This document shows positions 1-8,290 of a stretch of 40,683 nt of DNA, in pieces. The translations under genes and the position numbers were made by a program. The first letter of the stretch is position 1. The number at the start of each line of letters is the position of its first letter. A model generated the notes under the pieces. It was given only the letters and a program-made list of their open reading frames with translations, did no database searches and was not told where the DNA came from. The stretch comes from Gammaproteobacteria bacterium. GTDB lineage: Bacteria; Pseudomonadota; Gammaproteobacteria; UBA9339. The stretch covers positions 1 to 40,683 of the forward strand of contig JAFGXA010000021.1 in assembly GCA_016936855.1 (NCBI GenBank), read 5' to 3'.

Positions 1-83
1 TGAATTTAATGACTCCCATGGCATACTGGTTAAACTATCAAAATGGAGGCATCTAAAAGTCTCATTTCAATTGAACTTATACA
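1..83 (+). mobile_element. 3' end of an IS3-like insertion sequence (left window edge)
   Basis: Positions 1-87 are a perfect inverted copy of 40597-40683, so the same repeated element borders the window on both sides. The plus strand carries the last codons of a reading frame that ends at TAA 54-56, followed by about 27 bases and a CA dinucleotide at 82-83. IS3-family elements typically end 5'-TG...CA-3', which places the boundary at 83. The extra four matching bases (84-87) could be chance or target preference. The family assignment is an inference from the short peptide and the end dinucleotides; the rest of the element lies outside the window. Confidence 0.6.
3..56 (+). pseudogene. C-terminal fragment of a DDE transposase (IS3-like), cut by the window edge
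   Basis: The frame starting at base 3 reads LMTPMAYWLNYQNGGI and stops at TAA 54-56. A TP-x-x-(Y/F)-W-like segment shortly before the stop is typical of the C-terminus of integrase-core (rve) transposases such as IS3 OrfB, where it follows the final catalytic Glu helix. Only about 17 codons are visible and the catalytic residues lie outside the window. The identical peptide is encoded on the minus strand at the right edge. This is a partial gene because the window ends, not necessarily a broken one. Confidence 0.5.
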
Positions 84-464
84 TTGAATTTCTATCATGG
101 TCTATTAGGATTTAAAATCATATACGACAAAGTCCAAAATGATCCTAAAATGAAGCTTAGAAATGCTGTTTTAATGGGGTCGCACCGTTTTAAGTTGGAG
201 TTGGTGCAATTTTATCATCCAAAAGCAATCAAACCTAAAATCCATTCTATCTTTAAAATTGGCTATAACCATATTGGTATTGAGGTTGACAATGTAAATG
301 TCGTTTATGAAATGCTGAAAGAGCATCATGTTGCTACTTATGGCAAGCCAGTTGTGATGAAAAAAATAGGCTATAGCTTTTTTTATGCTGAAGATCCAGA
401 TGGCAACTATCTTGAGTTTTTCCAGGAGCTGAATCCATTAAAACATAGTGTCTTAGAGCAATAG
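84..464 (+). pseudogene. VOC/glyoxalase-family protein, 5' end removed by the IS
   Basis: The 126-residue frame begins with NFYHGLLGFKI, the helix and strand that normally follow about 15-20 residues into a glyoxalase/bleomycin-resistance (VOC) domain. The second half, with GYNHIGIEVDN and the closing DPDGNYLEFFQ, matches the end of such a domain. The first beta strand, which normally carries one metal ligand, is missing. The frame upstream stops at TGA 72-74 inside the IS, so only a TTG at 84 could start it. The sequence directly shows the junction of the IS end with a headless VOC domain, so I call it a disrupted gene. The original substrate cannot be told; VOC members include glyoxalase I, dioxygenases and resistance proteins. 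Confidence 0.7.
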
Positions 465-585
465 AAGCAAATTATAGTGCTTATGCATAAAAAGCACACG
501 GAAGCCATTTTTTGCATATTTATTGTAGTAATATAATGTAAGAAAAAGAGATCATTCTTAGTATTTCGCATATCACAGCTACCCC

Positions 586-646
586 GGTTGACAAAATAAT
601 GCAAAAGCTGTAATATTTTTGGTATTTTCAGTAGGGTTTGTCAACC
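586..646. promoter_or_regulatory. Operator-like inverted repeat flanking the abiE promoter
   Basis: GGTTGACAAA at 586-595 is repeated in perfect inverted form as TTTGTCAACC at 637-646. Similarity extends outward, with about 14 of 17 positions matching per arm. One arm covers the -35 box and the other covers the start of the transcript just before the ribosome-binding site. In characterised AbiE systems the antitoxin AbiEi represses its own promoter by binding a pair of inverted repeats. I infer the same here from position and symmetry. Confidence 0.65.
588..616 (+). promoter_or_regulatory. Sigma-70 promoter of the abiE operon
   Basis: A perfect TTGACA (588-593) is followed after exactly 17 bases by TAATAT (611-616). 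Transcription would start near 623, about 35 bases before the chosen abiEi start. This is the most consensus-like promoter I found in the window. The -35 box lies inside the left arm of the inverted repeat described at 586-646, which fits repression by a bound protein. Confidence 0.75.
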
Positions 647-657
647 AAGGTGGGTTT

Positions 658-1473
658 ATGAAAATAGAAAAATTTTTTGCTACACATCCTGTATTTACTA
701 TTGCAGAGTTTTTTTGCTATTTGCAGCAGTCTAGTTCCTATAACCATAATACAGCAAAGTCGTTATTAAATTACCATAAGAAAAGTGGTCATATTCTACA
801 GGTCCGACGCGGGTTATTTGCTACGGTACCTATTACTCAAGATGTTGCGAATTTTCAAGTTAATCCTTTTCTCATTGCAGGGCGCATTGCTGATGATAGC
901 GTTGTTAGTCATCATGCCGCTATGGAGCTGCACGGTATTGCCTATTCTGTATTTAATCACTTCTATTATATGACACATCAGCAAATACGTGCTTTTGAAT
1001 TTCAAGGTGGAATGTTTAAAGCGCTTCACTTTCCTAAAAATTTGCTGAAACTGGGGGAAGAAAATTTTTCAATAGCTACGGTGAATCGAGAAGGGTTAGA
1101 TATCAAGATAACAACTATTGAGCGCACTTTGGTTGATAGCCTGCATCGTCCTGATTATTCTGGTGGTTGGGAGGAGATTTGGTTGTCTTTTTCTGCAATT
1201 TCGGTATTGCGTCTAGAGCACGTAATTGAGTATGCTCTATTGTTAGATAATGCAACAACAATAGCTAAAGTGGGTTTTTTTCTAGAGCAACATCAAGAGC
1301 AATTTAAAGTAGATGAAGACTGTTTAAAGAAACTAGAGACAAAAATTCCAGCAAATAAACATTATTTAGAACGTAGCAAACGTAGTTTTGGCAAATTGAT
1401 GAAGCGTTGGAATTTGATTGTACCTGAAAAAATATTAAATCAGTATTGGGAAGAACCTAATGAAATATTCTAG
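658..1473 (+). CDS. abiEi: AbiEi antitoxin / autorepressor of a type IV toxin-antitoxin system
   Basis: This 271-residue protein has an N-terminal winged-helix segment (residues 1-75, with the phrase GHILQVRRGLFATVP). The AbiEi core follows (about 85-190), with FLIAGRIADDSVVSHHAAMELHG and the conserved ITTIERTLVD. A frame start exists at 619, but ATG 658 is preferred because AAGGTGGG at 647-654 is a good ribosome-binding site and known AbiEi proteins begin just before the helix-turn-helix. It overlaps abiEii by 14 bases, the usual coupled arrangement. AbiEi counteracts the AbiEii toxin without forming a stable complex and represses the operon. The C-terminal portion (190-271) is helical and less conserved. 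The pair lies at the edge of a tRNA-integrated island. Confidence 0.85.
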   Translation: MKIEKFFATHPVFTIAEFFCYLQQSSSYNHNTAKSLLNYHKKSGHILQVRRGLFATVPITQDVANFQVNPFLIAGRIADDSVVSHHAAMELHGIAYSVFNHFYYMTHQQIRAFEFQGGMFKALHFPKNLLKLGEENFSIATVNREGLDIKITTIERTLVDSLHRPDYSGGWEEIWLSFSAISVLRLEHVIEYALLLDNATTIAKVGFFLEQHQEQFKVDEDCLKKLETKIPANKHYLERSKRSFGKLMKRWNLIVPEKILNQYWEEPNEIF

Positions 1474-2425
1474 CGAACAATTGAAAAATTTTGCACAAGA
1501 GAGCGGTTTTAGAGCTGAAATTATAGAAAAGGTTTTGTTGCTGATGGATCTTTTAGCTGCTTTTGCAGAAGATAATATTTTAAAAAATAGTGTGGTATTG
1601 AAAGGTGGTACTGCGCTTAATTTATTTTATTTAAATCTGCCTAGGTTATCTGTCGATATAGATTTAAATTATATTGGTGAAATAGATCGTGAGAAAATGC
1701 TGTTAGATCGAGATGTAATTGAAGCGCGGATTGTTGATATTTGCAAGATGCAAGGATTTACTATTTATCGTAAACCAACAGTGCATGCAGGAGGTAAAGT
1801 TGTTTGGCGTTATCCGAGTGCATTAGGCAATTCAGGTAATTTAGAGATTGATCTAAACTTTATGTATCGTGTGCCATTATTGCCAATCAGTTTAAGCTCT
1901 TCTTGTTTGATTGGTGGTAGGAGAGTTAAAGATATTCCAGTGTTAGACATTCATGAATTAACAGCTGGAAAATTGTCGGCATTGATAGATAGAACTTTAG
2001 GTCGTGATCTTTTTGATGCTTATAATTTATTGACCAAAGACGATTTAAATATAGAAACATTGAGATTAATATTTACTGTGTATGCTGGTATGACTCGAAA
2101 AAAAGATTTTCGCTTATTATTGTCTCATCAACTTCAATTTGATTTTAAAGAGTTGCAAAATCGCTTATTACCACTGTTATCCAAACAAGAATTAGCGAAC
2201 ATCAGTAATAAACAACAGTGGGCTGAGGAATTGTTGAGTGTAGTGCATGATAAAATTAGTGCGATATTGCCATTGAGAAAGCATGAAATAGAATTTTTGA
2301 ATGCTTTGCTTGAGTTTGGTGAGATAAAGCCTGATTTATTAACTAGCGACAAAGGTTTTCAGAAAAAAGTGAAGGTACACCCAGCTATAAATTGGACTGC
2401 CTATAATGTAAAAAGAAATAGGTAA
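1460..2425 (+). CDS. abiEii: AbiEii toxin, nucleotidyltransferase fold
   Basis: This 321-residue protein has the DNA polymerase beta-type nucleotidyltransferase signature. The segment VVLKGGTALN (46-54) is the glycine turn, and RLSVDIDLN (62-70) supplies the metal-binding pair D66 and D68. A later KLSALIDRTLGRDLFDAYNL segment holds further conserved K and D residues. This matches the PF08843/AbiEii family, whose members transfer nucleotides (often to tRNA ends in related toxins) and cause growth arrest during phage infection. The helical C-terminal half (about 200-321) is typical. The gene starts inside abiEi, so translation is probably coupled. All motif residues appear intact, so the toxin is likely active. 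The RNA target is not deducible here. Confidence 0.87.
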   Translation: MKYSSEQLKNFAQESGFRAEIIEKVLLLMDLLAAFAEDNILKNSVVLKGGTALNLFYLNLPRLSVDIDLNYIGEIDREKMLLDRDVIEARIVDICKMQGFTIYRKPTVHAGGKVVWRYPSALGNSGNLEIDLNFMYRVPLLPISLSSSCLIGGRRVKDIPVLDIHELTAGKLSALIDRTLGRDLFDAYNLLTKDDLNIETLRLIFTVYAGMTRKKDFRLLLSHQLQFDFKELQNRLLPLLSKQELANISNKQQWAEELLSVVHDKISAILPLRKHEIEFLNALLEFGEIKPDLLTSDKGFQKKVKVHPAINWTAYNVKRNR

Positions 2426-2550
2426 GTCAAAATATCGCTCGTGACATTCTCGTGATTGAGTTGTGCTTGTTAGTGCTTTATCGTGACTTTGCTTTCGAGC
2501 GCTCTAATTTTAAAAGTGTTTAAAAACAAAAGGTTATTTGGTTTGAGTTT
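2426..2550. other. Non-coding end of the integrated island, with short repeats
   Basis: No gene is visible between abiEii and the tRNA fragment. The stretch has three TCGTGA repeats, two of them only a few bases apart, and distant complementary blocks CGCTCG (2436-2441) and CGAGCG (2496-2501). Integrase arm-type sites or a weak long-range terminator hairpin are possible, but neither is shown. Confidence 0.3.
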
Positions 2551-2597
2551 GACTCATAATCCGTTGGTCCTAGGTTCGAGTCCTAGTGGGCCCACCA
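2551..2597 (+). other. 3' fragment of a tRNA with CAT anticodon (attachment site)
   Basis: The fragment runs from the anticodon loop (CTCATAA, with TCCG as the 3' stem side) through a perfect T arm (CTAGG-TTCGAGT-CCTAG) to the acceptor strand TGGGCCC and ACCA at 2594-2597. The bases upstream do not supply the D arm, the 5' acceptor strand or the 5' anticodon stem beyond GA, so no complete tRNA exists here. A 3' half starting at the anticodon loop is the classic footprint left when an integrase recombines into a tRNA gene. By polarity the island lies to the left, on the abiE side, and native sequence lies to the right. The parent tRNA is Met or lysidine-modified Ile2; the TTGGTC variable region favours Ile2. 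Confidence 0.8.
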
Positions 2598-2739
2598 GGC
2601 TTCATTCTGCTTGTTTCACTCGCAGAACTACGTCTTGGTAAGCCAGTCTTTTACTTTTCCTTTGCTAGAATTTATTTCGAACGAAGCCTGTCGCGGCGAA
2701 GCGTAGCGAAGACGGATCTAGATCATGATTTAGTGACGG
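2598..2739 (+). repeat. Post-tRNA GC-rich dispersed-element remnant
   Basis: Directly after the CCA end comes a block unlike the AT-rich surroundings. It includes three CGAAG repeats within 2676-2714, with spacing typical of GC-rich dispersed repeats that often follow tRNA genes in bacteria, sometimes tied to GIY-YIG-type selfish genes. It is open in frame with xdhA, which makes xdhA look longer than it is. I see no translation signal in it. The assignment rests on general resemblance only. Confidence 0.3.
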
Positions 2740-2768
2740 TTGCGTGCGAAGTGACCTGTCGGTATACT
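2740..2768 (+). promoter_or_regulatory. Probable promoter of the xdh operon
   Basis: TTGCGT (2740-2745), a 17-base spacer and TATACT (2763-2768) form a good sigma-70 pair. The -10 box ends only nine bases before ATG 2778, so the message would be leaderless or nearly so, in agreement with the lack of a clear Shine-Dalgarno sequence. Confidence 0.45.
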
Positions 2769-2777
2769 CGTTGGATC

Positions 2778-4232
2778 ATGAAATTACATTCTGTAGAGAT
2801 AACTTTTTATTTAAATGATAAGAAAGTTAGTGCCTCTGTGCACCCTGAATTGACAGCTTTGCGCCTTATTCGTGATCAGTTTCATTTAACAGGAGCAAAG
2901 GAAGGTTGTGCTGAAGGCGATTGTGGGGCATGCAGTATTGCTTGGGGCCGAGAGGTTGATGGTCAATTAAAATACGTTGCAATTAATTCCTGTATTTTTC
3001 CTGCTGTTAAGTTACATGGCACTCATGTTATTACAACAGAGGGTCTTGCTGATGGGGAGAAAATGCACTTTATACAGCAAGCAATTGTTGAAAATCATGC
3101 CACACAATGTGGCTATTGTACGCCAGGTATTGTGATGTCATTGTTTTGTTTGTTAGCCAACAATCCATCACCCAACAAACAAGAAATTTATGCGGCACTG
3201 GAAGGCAATCTATGTCGCTGTACAGGATATTTATCGATAACTAAAGCAGCTGATGCTGTGGTTAATACGGTTTCTAAAAATCCGCAAAAATATAAAGAGT
3301 TAATTTTTCCTGATTATATAAAAGATATTGAGAATAGGTTAAAAGACATTAAAAATGTAACCTTAAAAACTAGTGATGCTTCTGAATTTGATGAAACGCA
3401 TATTTACCATACGCCTTCTACACTGAAAGAAGTTTTTGAGAAAATGCAGCTACATGAAGATGGTTATCAAATTATTAACGGTGGCACTGACATAATGGTG
3501 CAAGCCAATATAAGAGGAATACGCCATAAGCATTTAATAGATATTTCTAAATTAGCAGAATTAAATTATATAAAAGAAGAGCAAAATGAAATAAAAATTG
3601 GTGGCAACACAACTTATGCACAATTAGCCGTGTTTGCTCCTGTGGTTGATAGGGTGTCTGTATTAGTTCAAGCTACAGGCATGATTGCTTCACAACAAAT
3701 ACGTAATGTGGCAACTATAGCTGGCAACATTGCTAATGCATCCCCGATTGGTGATATGGCATGTGTTCTATTGGGTCTTAATGCCCGTTTAGTGATTTGT
3801 TCAGCCACAAGTGAACGTGAGATTGCTTTAGGGAATTTTTATAAAGCATATAAGCAAATTGATTTGGGGGCTGATGAAATTATTCGAGAAATTATTATTC
3901 CGATTCCAAAAGGTGTATGTAGTTTTGAAAAGTCTTCTAAAAGAGAATCGCTTGATATTGCAACAGTAAATTCGCTGATAAATTATGTGATTAAAAATAA
4001 GAAAATAGTTGATTGTCGTATTGCTTTCGGCGGTGTTGCTCCAACTCCAATTTTGGCAAAAAAAGCAGCGAATTATTTACTCGATAAAGAATTAACTGAA
4101 TCAATAATTAACGAGGCCGCCAAGATCGCTAAGGAAGAGTTTAATCCTATTTCAGATGTTAGAGGAAGTGATAACTATCGCAGTTTATTAATTAGAAATC
4201 ATATTATAAAACATTTGCAAAGTGTATTATGA
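2778..4232 (+). CDS. xdhA: Xanthine dehydrogenase small subunit (2Fe-2S and FAD domains)
   Basis: A 484-residue iron-sulfur/flavin subunit of a molybdenum hydroxylase. The N-terminal plant-type [2Fe-2S] domain has C44, C49, C52 and C72. The second [2Fe-2S] domain has CGYC (111-114) and LCRC (145-148). The FAD domain follows, with IINGGTDIMVQ near 230 and TIAGNIANASPIGD near 315, then a C-terminal domain to 484. Electrons from the molybdenum site pass through both clusters to FAD and on to NAD+. ATG 2778 is chosen because MKLHSVEITFYLNDK is the normal family start; a frame extending upstream to 2586 crosses the tRNA fragment and repeat and is not coding. It overlaps xdhB by four bases. Purine substrate is likely but an aldehyde or N-heterocycle is possible. 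Confidence 0.9.
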   Translation: MKLHSVEITFYLNDKKVSASVHPELTALRLIRDQFHLTGAKEGCAEGDCGACSIAWGREVDGQLKYVAINSCIFPAVKLHGTHVITTEGLADGEKMHFIQQAIVENHATQCGYCTPGIVMSLFCLLANNPSPNKQEIYAALEGNLCRCTGYLSITKAADAVVNTVSKNPQKYKELIFPDYIKDIENRLKDIKNVTLKTSDASEFDETHIYHTPSTLKEVFEKMQLHEDGYQIINGGTDIMVQANIRGIRHKHLIDISKLAELNYIKEEQNEIKIGGNTTYAQLAVFAPVVDRVSVLVQATGMIASQQIRNVATIAGNIANASPIGDMACVLLGLNARLVICSATSEREIALGNFYKAYKQIDLGADEIIREIIIPIPKGVCSFEKSSKRESLDIATVNSLINYVIKNKKIVDCRIAFGGVAPTPILAKKAANYLLDKELTESIINEAAKIAKEEFNPISDVRGSDNYRSLLIRNHIIKHLQSVL

Positions 4233-6529
4233 GTAAAAAAATAAAACCGGCATACCATATTAGTGGCCAATCGCATGTAACTGGATATTCTCGTTTCATT
4301 GGGGATGGTGTAAAGCATCAAGGTATTTTAGTCGCAAAAATGGTTGTAAGCACTAAAGCTCATGCCAAACTCCTTGAAGTTGATTGCGAGAAAGCAAAAA
4401 AAATTGCAGGTGTGCGAGCTGTTTTAACTTATTTGGATATTCCAGGCGAAAATCAAGTAGGTCATCCTGTTCCTGATCAACCGTTATTGGCTGAAACAGA
4501 AGTTAACTTTATTGGTGAACCAATAGCTCTAGTTGTTGCTGAGTCTGAAAAAGCTGCAACGAAGGCTCTTGCTGCTATTGATATTAAATACGAAGCATTG
4601 CCTGCGATATTTTCAATTGAGGAAGCAGTTGGGCGCAAGAATTTTTTAGGACCATGTCCGAAACTAGAGACTGGTGATGTTGAGCAAGCTTTTGCAACAT
4701 GTGATTTTGTGTTGGAAGATATGGTAGGGACGCCAGCGCAAGAACATGTTTATTTGGAAACACAGCGTTGTATTGCTGTACCAGGCGCGGAGCATGAAAT
4801 TATTTTATATCCTGCATCGCAAAGCGCCAATGCTGTGCAAGAAATTGCAGCTCAAATTTTGGGCTGGAAAAGAAAAGATATTACCGTTGATATCTCTCGT
4901 TTAGGCGGAGCGTTTGGTGGTAAAGAAGGAGGGATCACCAATGCTATCGCTGCTTTAACAGCATTGGCTTGTTATCATTGCAACAGTTCGGTTGAATTAA
5001 AATTAAAGCGTTATGAAGATCAAGCTTGGTCTGGCAAGCGGCATCCTTTCAGTGCCAAATATAAAGTTGGTTTTAATAAGGATGGAAAAATCATTGCATA
5101 TAAAGCAGCACTTTATGCCAACGGTGGTGCCTACACTGATCTTACCTTATCGGTTCTAGAGCGAGCTGTTTTATCGGCTGATAATGCGTATTATATTCCG
5201 AATGCGCTGATAGAAGGTTATCCTTGTCGCACAAATTTATTACCAAATACCGCATTTCGTGGTTTTGGAGGACCGCAGGGTATCTTTATAATGGAAAGTG
5301 TAATCGAGCGCGTGGCTCAACACTTACAAATGGATCCTATTTTAATTAGAGAAGTAAATGTCTATCAAAGCGGGCAAAAAACGCATTATGGACAAATTGT
5401 GAGCGAAGCTTGTGGCGAAGATATGTTAAAACGTCTAAAAACATTATCGCAATATCAGCAACTTAAAAAAGATACGGAACTGTTTAATAAAAATAATTCT
5501 CTAGTGAAAAGAGGATTAGGAGTTTTGCTATCTAAGTTTGGTATTGCATTTACCATGTCATTTATTAATCAAGCATCAGCACTGATTTGGCTTTATGGTG
5601 ATGGTAGTGTATCGCTTAGTCACGGTGCCGTTGAAATGGGGCAGCAAGTTCATACCAAAGTTGCGCAAATTGTTGCACACACACTTGGTATTAGTTTGGA
5701 TAGTATTCGTGCTGAAAGTGTAAATACAAAGCGTATTGCTAATGCTTCTCCAACTGCGGCTTCAACCGCAACTGATCTTAATGGCAATGCCGCTTTAAAG
5801 GCCGCGCAAGAATTAAAGAGTAGATTAATTCCTGTTGCTATAAGGTTTTTAAAGAAAGATCATAATGTTGATTCTACAGTGGAAGACATTATTTTTCTCG
5901 ATAATAAAATATATGACAAATCTCATCCAGATCAATTTATTACGTTCAAAGAATTGGTTTCCCATGCTTATGTAATGCAGGTTGATTTAGGTGCTCACGG
6001 TTTTTATAAGGCAGATAAATTATTTTATGATCGAAATACAGGTAAAGGTGAGCCTTTTAGTTATTTTGTTAATGGTGCGTGTCTCGCTCAAGTTGAAATA
6101 GATGTTTTAACTGGCAAAACTAATGTATTAAAAGTTTTTATCGTGCATGAAGCTGCAACATCGATTAATAAAGAAATAGATATTGGCCAGGTTACTGGCG
6201 CTTTTTGCCAGGGTTATGGTTGGTGTACTATGGAGGAGTTACAGCTAAATAGCGAAGGACGTTATCTGGCTGACACCATGGCAACCTATAAAATTCCTGG
6301 TATTCGTGATTTGCCGGATGTGTTTGAAATTGAAATGGTAGAACTTAAAAGGGAAAAGGCTAGTGTTTTTGGCAGCAAAGCTGTTGGTGAACCGCCATAT
6401 ACCTATGGAGGAGCCACATATTTTGCGATAAAAAACGCTATTTTATCATTAGCTGATAATGATAAAGATGTGCAACTAAAAATGCCAGCTACGCCCGAAG
6501 CTATAGTGATGGCAATAGAAGAATTATGA
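4229..6529 (+). CDS. xdhB: Xanthine dehydrogenase large subunit (molybdopterin-binding)
   Basis: This 766-residue catalytic subunit carries the family landmarks in order. GGAFGGKE is near 226-233 and AFRGFGGPQG near 344-353, the latter holding the Arg that positions purines in true xanthine dehydrogenases. EMGQQVHTK is near 468, and GSKAVGEPP near 715 holds the catalytic Glu. HVYLETQ near 174 is also typical of XdhB. It hydroxylates hypoxanthine and xanthine to urate at the molybdenum centre. One oddity is the EMGQ-Q-V loop, where relatives usually have EMGQ-G-(L/V). The gene begins on the xdhA stop (ATGA) and ends on the xdhC start, so the three are one translationally coupled unit. Length is normal and no frameshift is seen. 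Confidence 0.9.
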   Translation: MSKKIKPAYHISGQSHVTGYSRFIGDGVKHQGILVAKMVVSTKAHAKLLEVDCEKAKKIAGVRAVLTYLDIPGENQVGHPVPDQPLLAETEVNFIGEPIALVVAESEKAATKALAAIDIKYEALPAIFSIEEAVGRKNFLGPCPKLETGDVEQAFATCDFVLEDMVGTPAQEHVYLETQRCIAVPGAEHEIILYPASQSANAVQEIAAQILGWKRKDITVDISRLGGAFGGKEGGITNAIAALTALACYHCNSSVELKLKRYEDQAWSGKRHPFSAKYKVGFNKDGKIIAYKAALYANGGAYTDLTLSVLERAVLSADNAYYIPNALIEGYPCRTNLLPNTAFRGFGGPQGIFIMESVIERVAQHLQMDPILIREVNVYQSGQKTHYGQIVSEACGEDMLKRLKTLSQYQQLKKDTELFNKNNSLVKRGLGVLLSKFGIAFTMSFINQASALIWLYGDGSVSLSHGAVEMGQQVHTKVAQIVAHTLGISLDSIRAESVNTKRIANASPTAASTATDLNGNAALKAAQELKSRLIPVAIRFLKKDHNVDSTVEDIIFLDNKIYDKSHPDQFITFKELVSHAYVMQVDLGAHGFYKADKLFYDRNTGKGEPFSYFVNGACLAQVEIDVLTGKTNVLKVFIVHEAATSINKEIDIGQVTGAFCQGYGWCTMEELQLNSEGRYLADTMATYKIPGIRDLPDVFEIEMVELKREKASVFGSKAVGEPPYTYGGATYFAIKNAILSLADNDKDVQLKMPATPEAIVMAIEEL

Positions 6530-7308
6530 AAAACGAGTTTTATGAAAAAATAGCAGAAATTGTTAAACAAAATAGTCCGCATTGGGTGGTGACGGTTGTG
6601 CATGCCGAAGGTTCGACTCCAACAAGGGCTGGTTTGAAAATGCTTGTTAACCAAGTAGGAGAAATTGATGGAACCGTTGGTGGTGGAGCAGTTGAGCGAG
6701 CGATTATACATAAAATCGTAACCAATCAACCAGCTGAACCTGCGCTTTGGAGTTTTGATTTGGATGGTAATTCAAATTTTGAAGCAACAGGTATGGTGTG
6801 CGGTGGGATTCAACAAGTTTTTATTGAGCCATTATTTAATACAAATTGTTTATATATTATTGGTGCCGGGCATTGTGGTCGAGCCTTAAGCGAATTGGCT
6901 TCAAAGTGTGATTTTAATATTACCATGATTGACGATCGTGCTGAATTTGCAGATGCAAATAAACTCCCATTTGCTGACAGTGTGATTTGTGATGATTATG
7001 CAAATGTTGCTGCACACATTAATTTTTCACAAGATGCTTTTATTGTAGTTATGACGCATGGCCATAAACATGATGGGAGTGTTTTAGAGAAATTAATTGA
7101 TCATCAATATAAATATCTTGGTGTTATTGGTAGTAAAAAAAAGGCGCAAAACATGCTCGATATATTAGCCAAAAAAGGTTTTTCTAAGGATAAATTAGCA
7201 AAAGTATGTACACCTATTGGATTACCTATAGGGTCGCAAACACCTACTGAGATTGCAGTTAGTATCACCGCACAATTGATTTCGATCAAAAACAATCTAA
7301 GAATATAA
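6526..7308 (+). CDS. xdhC: XdhC, molybdenum-cofactor insertion and sulfuration chaperone
   Basis: This 260-residue protein belongs to the XdhC/CoxI family, which binds Moco, protects it, promotes exchange of the equatorial oxygen for sulfur, and inserts it into the apo large subunit. The N-terminal domain includes HAEGSTPTRAG (26-36) and MVCGG near 89-93, where the Cys is required for Moco binding in studied homologues. A Rossmann domain starts at IIGAGHCG near 111-118, with THGHKHD near 177 and GVIGSKKK near 202. It overlaps xdhB by four bases. Its TAA shares one base with the start of the next gene (TAATG), which suggests the broken transporter gene was once in the same transcription unit. 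Confidence 0.9.
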   Translation: MKNEFYEKIAEIVKQNSPHWVVTVVHAEGSTPTRAGLKMLVNQVGEIDGTVGGGAVERAIIHKIVTNQPAEPALWSFDLDGNSNFEATGMVCGGIQQVFIEPLFNTNCLYIIGAGHCGRALSELASKCDFNITMIDDRAEFADANKLPFADSVICDDYANVAAHINFSQDAFIVVMTHGHKHDGSVLEKLIDHQYKYLGVIGSKKKAQNMLDILAKKGFSKDKLAKVCTPIGLPIGSQTPTEIAVSITAQLISIKNNLRI

Positions 7309-8285
7309 TGACCAAAAGTATTTCCTCTTCAAATTTTGCAATATATATGCGTTTAATCAAATATATTAAACCTTATTGGAAATGGTTTTTAGTAGGTATC
7401 ATTGGTACTACCTTCGCTTCTATGACTGCAGCAGCTTTTGTTTGGTTTCTTAAGCCGCTTATCAATCATGGTCTTGTTGATCCTAATGTTGGTTTTGTTA
7501 AATGGGCGCCACTAATGGTTATAGCAGCCTATTTATTCCTAAGTTTTTTTGCATTTCTTGGTGATTATGGTGCTGCTTGGGTTGCAAGGCAAATTATAAA
7601 GCGTATTCAGCGCCAGCTTTTTGCCAAGTATCAGTCATTGTCATCCAATTATTTAGATAAGAATTCATCTGGTACTTTATTATCCACCTTAATTTATAAT
7701 GTTGAGCAAATTGCTCTTTCAAGTACAACGGCTTTAATTACCTTGCTCAAAAATGGTATCTATATTCCAGCGCTAATTGTAGTAATGTTTATTGGTAACG
7801 CCTTGTTAGCTAGTATTTTTTTGATGACAATGATTAGTGTATTTATGGTTATTTACTTTATTAGTAAATATCTTCAGCAATCGAGTATTAATGTTCAAAA
7901 TGCTTTTGGTGATATGGCGCATATAACCAAAGAAACATTAGTAAACTCCGAAATTAAAAATCGCACAACAACTGAAAAAAGCCAGCAAATTCACGAATTT
8001 AATCAAGCTTCAGAATCGATAAGAAAGCAGCAACTTCATGTTACCGTTTATAACAGTCTTGGCGTAGTAGCTTCTAGAATAATCGTGTCCATTGCGCTTG
8101 CTGTTGCCATATATTTATCAACATCGCATAGAATTAACATTACTGTTGGCGCTTTTGTTTCAGTAATTAGTGCCATGTTATCCAGCATTAAACCGTTATG
8201 CGGTATGGTTGAAATCAATGCTACTCTACAAAAAGGTATTGCTGGCGCCAAGAGCGTATTTGTTATTTTGGATGAGGCCGTGTAG
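7308..8285 (+). pseudogene. MsbA-like ABC exporter, membrane half only (ATPase domain lost)
   Basis: The 325-residue product is the six-helix membrane domain of an MsbA/lipid-exporter-type ABC protein. It starts normally (YMRLIKYIKPYWKWFLVGI) and runs to AGAKSVFVILDEAV, the hinge where a full protein of about 580 residues continues into the nucleotide-binding domain. No Walker A, signature or Walker B motif follows in any frame before corA. Translation stops at TAG 8283-8285, six bases before a 73-base REPIN-like palindrome. Loss of the ATPase half by deletion or rearrangement at the palindrome is the simplest reading, hence pseudogene. A lone membrane domain paired with a separate ATPase is conceivable but unusual for this family. 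A second, intact msbA must exist elsewhere if it is essential here. Confidence 0.75.
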
Positions 8286-8290
8286 ACAAA

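Noticed and set aside
1-87. Terminal inverted repeats as telomeres of a linear plasmid or phage
   Set aside because: The window is full of chromosomal housekeeping genes, and both ends break genes, which fits insertion sequences.
2551-2597. A complete tRNA gene
   Set aside because: No D arm or 5' acceptor strand precedes the anticodon loop, so only the 3' half is present.
2586-2777. N-terminal extension of XdhA back to 2586
   Set aside because: It runs through the tRNA acceptor end and a GC-rich repeat, and XdhA proteins start at the position of ATG 2778.
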